A DNA stretch of 5,550 nucleotides. Source: CAZYVA01 sp964650695 (GTDB lineage Bacteria > Bacillota > Clostridia > Lachnospirales > Lachnospiraceae). This document shows positions 5,285-5,550 of this stretch, one piece after another (positions within the stretch are counted from its first letter, which is position 1; each line of letters opens with the position of its first letter). The notes under the pieces are model-generated. The model did not search any database, was not told where the DNA came from, and saw only the letters and a program-made list of their open reading frames with translations. The stretch spans positions 1-5,550 of the forward strand of contig CAZYVA010000111.1 in NCBI GenBank assembly GCA_964650695.1, given 5' to 3'. A program made the translations under genes and the position numbers.

Positions 5285-5346
5285 TTCAAGAAGATACTAT
5301 AAAGCTGGTTTCAAAAAAGAGAAAATTACGGCCCAGAGCCGGAAGG

Positions 5347-5371
5347 CGGATGGCTTTTTGATTTCCATCCG
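5347..5371. repeat. 7-bp stem-loop upstream of the last gene
   Basis: CGGATGG (5347-5353) pairs exactly with CCATCCG (5365-5371) around an 11-base T-rich loop. No T-run follows the right arm, so it is unlikely to be a terminator. It lies about 30 bases before the ribosome binding site of the gene at 5413, so it could be a leader structure. Confidence 0.4.
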
Positions 5372-5412
5372 GGATTTAGCTTTACGCGGCTTTGGATATG
5401 GAGGGGAAAGAG

Positions 5413-5550
5413 ATGTCCGGACAGATCATAGCGGAGAATGGCATTGACGAACAGAAGAAAAAGCGGAGAAGGATCATCGCGCTGTTGGTGGTGATACTCA
5501 TTGTCCTGCTGATCGTTCTGGTGTTTTTGCTTACGAGGGCGAAGAAACGG
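5413..5550 (+). CDS. Start of a single-pass membrane protein (partial, unidentified)
   Basis: ATG 5413 is preceded by GGAGGGG (5400-5406) with a six-base gap, one of the strongest ribosome binding sites in the window, and the frame is open for 46 codons to the window edge. The first 14 residues are polar. A basic cluster KKKRRR (15-20) then leads into an uninterrupted hydrophobic helix (21-40), followed by another basic cluster RAKKR (42-46). The pattern suits a membrane anchor with a cytoplasmic N-terminus, or the first helix of a larger membrane protein; basic residues on both sides make the topology ambiguous. The family cannot be named from this fragment. Its place after a Wzy_C gene makes a surface-polymer role possible. 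Confidence 0.7.
   Translation, partial: MSGQIIAENGIDEQKKKRRRIIALLVVILIVLLIVLVFLLTRAKKR

Larger units (their letters stand above)
5166..5304. repeat. Candidate small element bounded by 9-bp direct repeats
   Basis: ACTATAAAG occurs at 5166-5174 and again at 5296-5304, exactly 130 bases apart. The 121 bases between them hold the two strongest hairpins of the gap. The direct repeats could be a target-site duplication around a miniature element, but the inner ends show no convincing terminal inverted repeats (only a shared ATCTT/AAGAT). Confidence 0.3.
5081..5412. other. 332-base intergenic region rich in inverted repeats
   Basis: No plausible gene is seen here in either direction. The first 110 bases lack a convincing terminator for the Wzy-like gene. 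Bases 5161-5200 are very AT-rich and include TATAAT (5191-5196), but no good -35 at 17 bases. The rest holds three stem-loops (5195-5239, 5260-5284 and 5347-5371) and a pair of 9-bp direct repeats. It ends in the strong ribosome binding site of the next gene. The content suggests a structured RNA leader or a small dispersed non-coding element rather than plain spacer. Confidence 0.6.

Noticed and set aside
1..5550. CRISPR array, tRNA, rRNA or transposase gene
   Set aside because: No regularly spaced repeats, cloverleaf-like sequence, conserved rRNA segment or transposase-like frame is present on either strand.

Overview
The window looks like a piece of a cell-surface polysaccharide locus from a Gram-positive anaerobe of the Clostridia, most likely a Lachnospiraceae-type gut bacterium. 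This is an inference. It rests on purine-rich Shine-Dalgarno sites, sigma-A-like promoters, roughly 50% GC, and the style of the glycerophosphotransferase-like and Wzy-type proteins. No marker gene proves the taxon.

Layout. Bases 1-48 are the last codons of an unknown gene, coupled by an ATGA overlap to a 458-residue protein (45-1421, +) whose C-terminal half has the RPHP and GDxSS signatures of CDP-glycerol glycerophosphotransferase (TagF/TagB-like) enzymes. Next, on the opposite strand, is a two-gene ABC unit: an ATPase-like gene (3319-2441) followed by a six-helix ABC-2-type permease (2241-1393). The permease runs tail to tail into the 458-residue gene with a 29-bp overlap and no visible terminator. 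Divergent from the ATPase is a 513-residue polytopic Wzy_C/O-antigen-ligase family protein (3539-5080, +). A 332-base gap (5081-5412) rich in inverted repeats leads to the start of a single-pass membrane protein (5413 onward, incomplete).

Most unusual points. (1) The ABC ATPase keeps the family scaffold and an intact full-length frame, but has lost the diagnostic residues of the P-loop, Q-loop, signature, catalytic glutamate and H-loop. It is a candidate pseudo-ATPase and the only ATPase in its unit. (2) The divergent promoter region holds a good sigma-A promoter for the ATPase inside a nested inverted repeat. Inversion of that segment would recreate the same promoter facing the Wzy gene. (3) The Wzy leader has an exact 7-base anti-Shine-Dalgarno that competes with a long hairpin, as in an RNA switch. 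(4) The 199-bp spacer between ATPase and permease carries stacked hairpins and its own outward sigma-A-like promoter, so the permease may be expressed without the ATPase. It may be a dispersed element.

Working model (inference): the TagF-like transferase and the Wzy-like polymerase or ligase build or modify a phosphate-containing surface glycan. The degenerate ABC pair may act as a membrane regulator or accessory of that process, or may borrow a functional ATPase from elsewhere. The divergent promoter region could then set the balance between the ABC unit and the polymerase.
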